This document shows, piece after piece, positions 40,018-41,151 of a stretch of 41,151 nt of DNA. Below the pieces are notes generated by a model. That model searched no databases, had not been told where the DNA came from, and saw only the letters and a list, made by a program, of their open reading frames with translations. The position numbers and the translations under genes are program-made. The stretch covers positions 1 to 41,151 of the forward strand of contig CAMAUZ010000070.1 of NCBI GenBank assembly GCA_945861535.1. Reading direction: 5' to 3'. The DNA comes from Akkermansia muciniphila (GTDB taxonomy: Bacteria > Verrucomicrobiota > Verrucomicrobiia > Limisphaerales > BJHT01). The stretch's first letter is position 1. Every line of letters begins with the position of its first letter.

Positions 40018-40112
40018 CTCGGTGGCGGTGGCACCCGCCGGGAGGGCGCCGCTCACTTAATTGCCCGCCATCGGGTTCCTGACGTCAGTCCGGAGGGCGG
40101 AAGAAAATAGTT

Positions 40113-40240
40113 CAGCACTTCAGTGCTGGGTCCGCATAGGGACCGAACCGAGGCCCGCGATGGGACGACAGAAACATCGCGCCCGAGCTTCTGTCGTCCC
40201 GGACGGGACTCTCCGTTACTTGGACAATAACCCAGCACTG
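40113..40240. repeat. Nested palindromic element
   Basis: The outer arms CAGTGCTGGGT (40121-40131) and ACCCAGCACTG (40230-40240) are exact complements. Inside, GGGACGACAGAA (40162-40173) pairs exactly with 40189-40200. A further small palindrome, CAGCACT/AGTGCTG, opens the element at 40113. Confidence 0.55.
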
Positions 40241-40396
40241 TATCAAATCGTTGCGAAGGTTCGTGCCGGAGCTGCCGGCACAAGAAGCGCGTCCGTCTCC
40301 CTCTCCTCGTGAGGCACGAACGGGGAAAGGGGCGGGGAGAGGGGTGTCCCACTCTTGCCTACGGTCTCATAGTGGCGGAGCGCCTCCTCTCCCCAA

Positions 40397-40427
40397 CCCT
40401 CTCCTCCGTTCCGAACGGAGGAGAGGG
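40397..40427. repeat. Perfect 14-bp hairpin of the CTCTCC repeat type
   Basis: CCCTCTCCTCCGTT (40397-40410) pairs exactly with 40414-40427 around a CCG loop. Related CTCTCC/GGAGAGG words occur from about 40290. Such repeats are common between genes in high-GC bacteria and may act in transcript ends. Confidence 0.5.
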
Positions 40428-40642
40428 TGCCGTAGGTCAAGGTGCGGACTGCACGAACTTTCGCAAAGATTGATAGTGCCCGGCTATTTTCGGTCGCCCC
40501 TGCGTGACTGCGTCAACGCGCACCGAGCGTGGTAATAGGTTGATCTGCGCTTGTGACGTAATTGTCACTTGGCGCGGTATGAGGGTTGTGAAAGCCTTCC
40601 ATTGTTCCCAGACGCAACTCAACCAACCATCAGTAAGACTCT

Positions 40643-41122
40643 ATGATTACACCCAATGTAGCCGTGGCGTTTCCGCAGACAGCGAGGGATGCCATCACCA
40701 CCAAATTAAACGACGCCAAACTGCTCTTCCCAGTCCTGGCCACCGTCGCCAACGAGGATCGCAAGAAACTCCAGGTCATCGCCGAAGGCCGCGAGCCGTA
40801 TGTCGCGGGCGCGGCGGCCGATGCCCAGGCCAATCCGGGCACGGTGCCGGGCACCGTCAACGTGGCCGAGTGGCTGCTGCTGGAGGAGCAACACGCCGGG
40901 CTGTTCCAGATGGAGTCGCTTCTCCTCGGCTTGCTCGAATTCGTGCAGGACACCAAGGCGCTGGTCGGGTCGCAACGCTATGACAAGGCCCGGCGCTACT
41001 ACAACGGAAGTTCCCCTTTTACGGGGATGGCGGAATGCGCTGTCCGGCCCTTATTTCATGCGGGTGGGACGGCGTTTTGGCAGTTTTTTTCTAGTGGCTA
41101 CCGAGGCCTGCGTGTCCGGTAG
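40643..41122 (+). CDS. Conserved hypothetical protein, apparently interrupted near its C-terminus
   Basis: Residues 1 to about 121 ('MITPNVAVAFPQTARDAITT', 'FPVLATVANEDRKKLQVIAEG', 'LLLEEQHAGLFQMESLLLGLLEFVQDTKALVGSQRYDKARRYYN') resemble a helical verrucomicrobial family of unknown function, broken here into pieces. After 41005 the reading changes character: a TTCCCCTTTTACGGGGA palindrome and a Cys-, Trp- and Phe-rich tail with poor codon use follow. The family normally ends 20-30 residues after this point. I infer that a repeat or insertion element begins at about 41006 and continues to or past the window end, so the native C-terminus has been replaced. Confidence 0.55.
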   Translation: MITPNVAVAFPQTARDAITTKLNDAKLLFPVLATVANEDRKKLQVIAEGREPYVAGAAADAQANPGTVPGTVNVAEWLLLEEQHAGLFQMESLLLGLLEFVQDTKALVGSQRYDKARRYYNGSSPFTGMAECAVRPLFHAGGTAFWQFFSSGYRGLRVR

Positions 41123-41151
41123 TTGTGTCGGCAAAGTCACCCGGGCGGCGG

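Larger units (their letters stand above)
40018..40642. other. Gene-free stretch with palindromic repeats
   Basis: No supported gene lies in these 625 bases. They hold a palindromic element (40113-40240), a run of CTCTCC-type repeats with a strong hairpin (40290-40430), and a GTGAC/GTCAC inverted repeat (40553-40557 and 40564-40568) about 75 bases before the last gene. Confidence 0.55.

Noticed and set aside
39295-40056. Minus-strand frame of 253 codons upstream of the giant gene
   Set aside because: It runs across the 137-bp repeat and opposite the plus-strand gene at 39676, with no domain or plausible start.
39431-40573. Two copies of AATTGTCACTTGG (39431 and 40561) as a shared promoter
   Set aside because: TTGTCA could be a -35 box, but neither copy has a -10 box at a suitable distance, so the match is not enough.

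Overview
The window reads as high-GC bacterial DNA, most likely Verrucomicrobiota. This is inferred, not proven: a secreted protein at 25284-26060 carries an 'LRAIGCPEQTI' motif, there are Calx-beta/YDG/MBG secreted proteins and PstS-like 'ITGSTAFR' domains, small proteins at 39676 and 40643 resemble families I associate with that phylum, and many genes lack Shine-Dalgarno sites. No rRNA, tRNA, CRISPR array or intact transposase gene was recognised.

Region 1 (1 to about 10.44 kb) is a plasmid-like or integrated mobile module. It holds an ArdC antirestriction domain fused to a RadC/JAB domain (cut by the window edge), and a translationally coupled operon of a DnaG-type primase and three small plasmid-type proteins with its own terminator. 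Next come an AbrB/PIN toxin-antitoxin pair, a replication-relaxation (MOBC-like relaxase) protein, an XRE regulator with a palindromic operator, a coupling-protein-like ATPase, a Dcm-like methyltransferase, a helix-turn-helix replication-type protein and a second DNA-binding protein. A likely replication origin (three 23-bp-phased iterons, an AT-rich stretch and two DnaA boxes) lies across the 3' end of the helix-turn-helix gene and the following small gene. No integrase is visible.

Region 2 (10.46-15.66 kb) looks chromosomal: a glycosyltransferase-PHP fusion, a broken CHAD-domain gene, a small unknown gene and a pyruvate-kinase-like protein that has lost both metal-binding acidic residues.

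Region 3 (15.87-25.17 kb, minus strand) is one long probable operon. An AraC-type regulator is fused in frame to a two-partner-secretion outer-membrane transporter (TpsB). It is followed by its presumed TpsA exoprotein and a complete ExbB-ExbD-TonB-ExbD energy module. The gene order suggests regulated export of a large surface protein with a dedicated inner-membrane motor.

Region 4 (25.28-28.61 kb, plus strand) holds a small secreted protein, a Calx-beta secreted protein and an FkbM methyltransferase. About 1 kb of gene-free DNA follows, carrying several inverted-repeat elements, one a clear MITE with a target duplication.

Region 5 (29.63-39.30 kb, minus strand) is a single gene of about 3222 codons. 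It encodes a secreted protein with adhesive repeats plus a phytase-like domain, a PhoX-like phosphatase domain and a C-terminal PstS-like domain with the R-x-D-G-S-G-T signature. This suggests one polypeptide for extracellular phosphate scavenging. Two copies of a 137-bp repeat flank it. The window ends with small unknown genes, one apparently interrupted near its 3' end.
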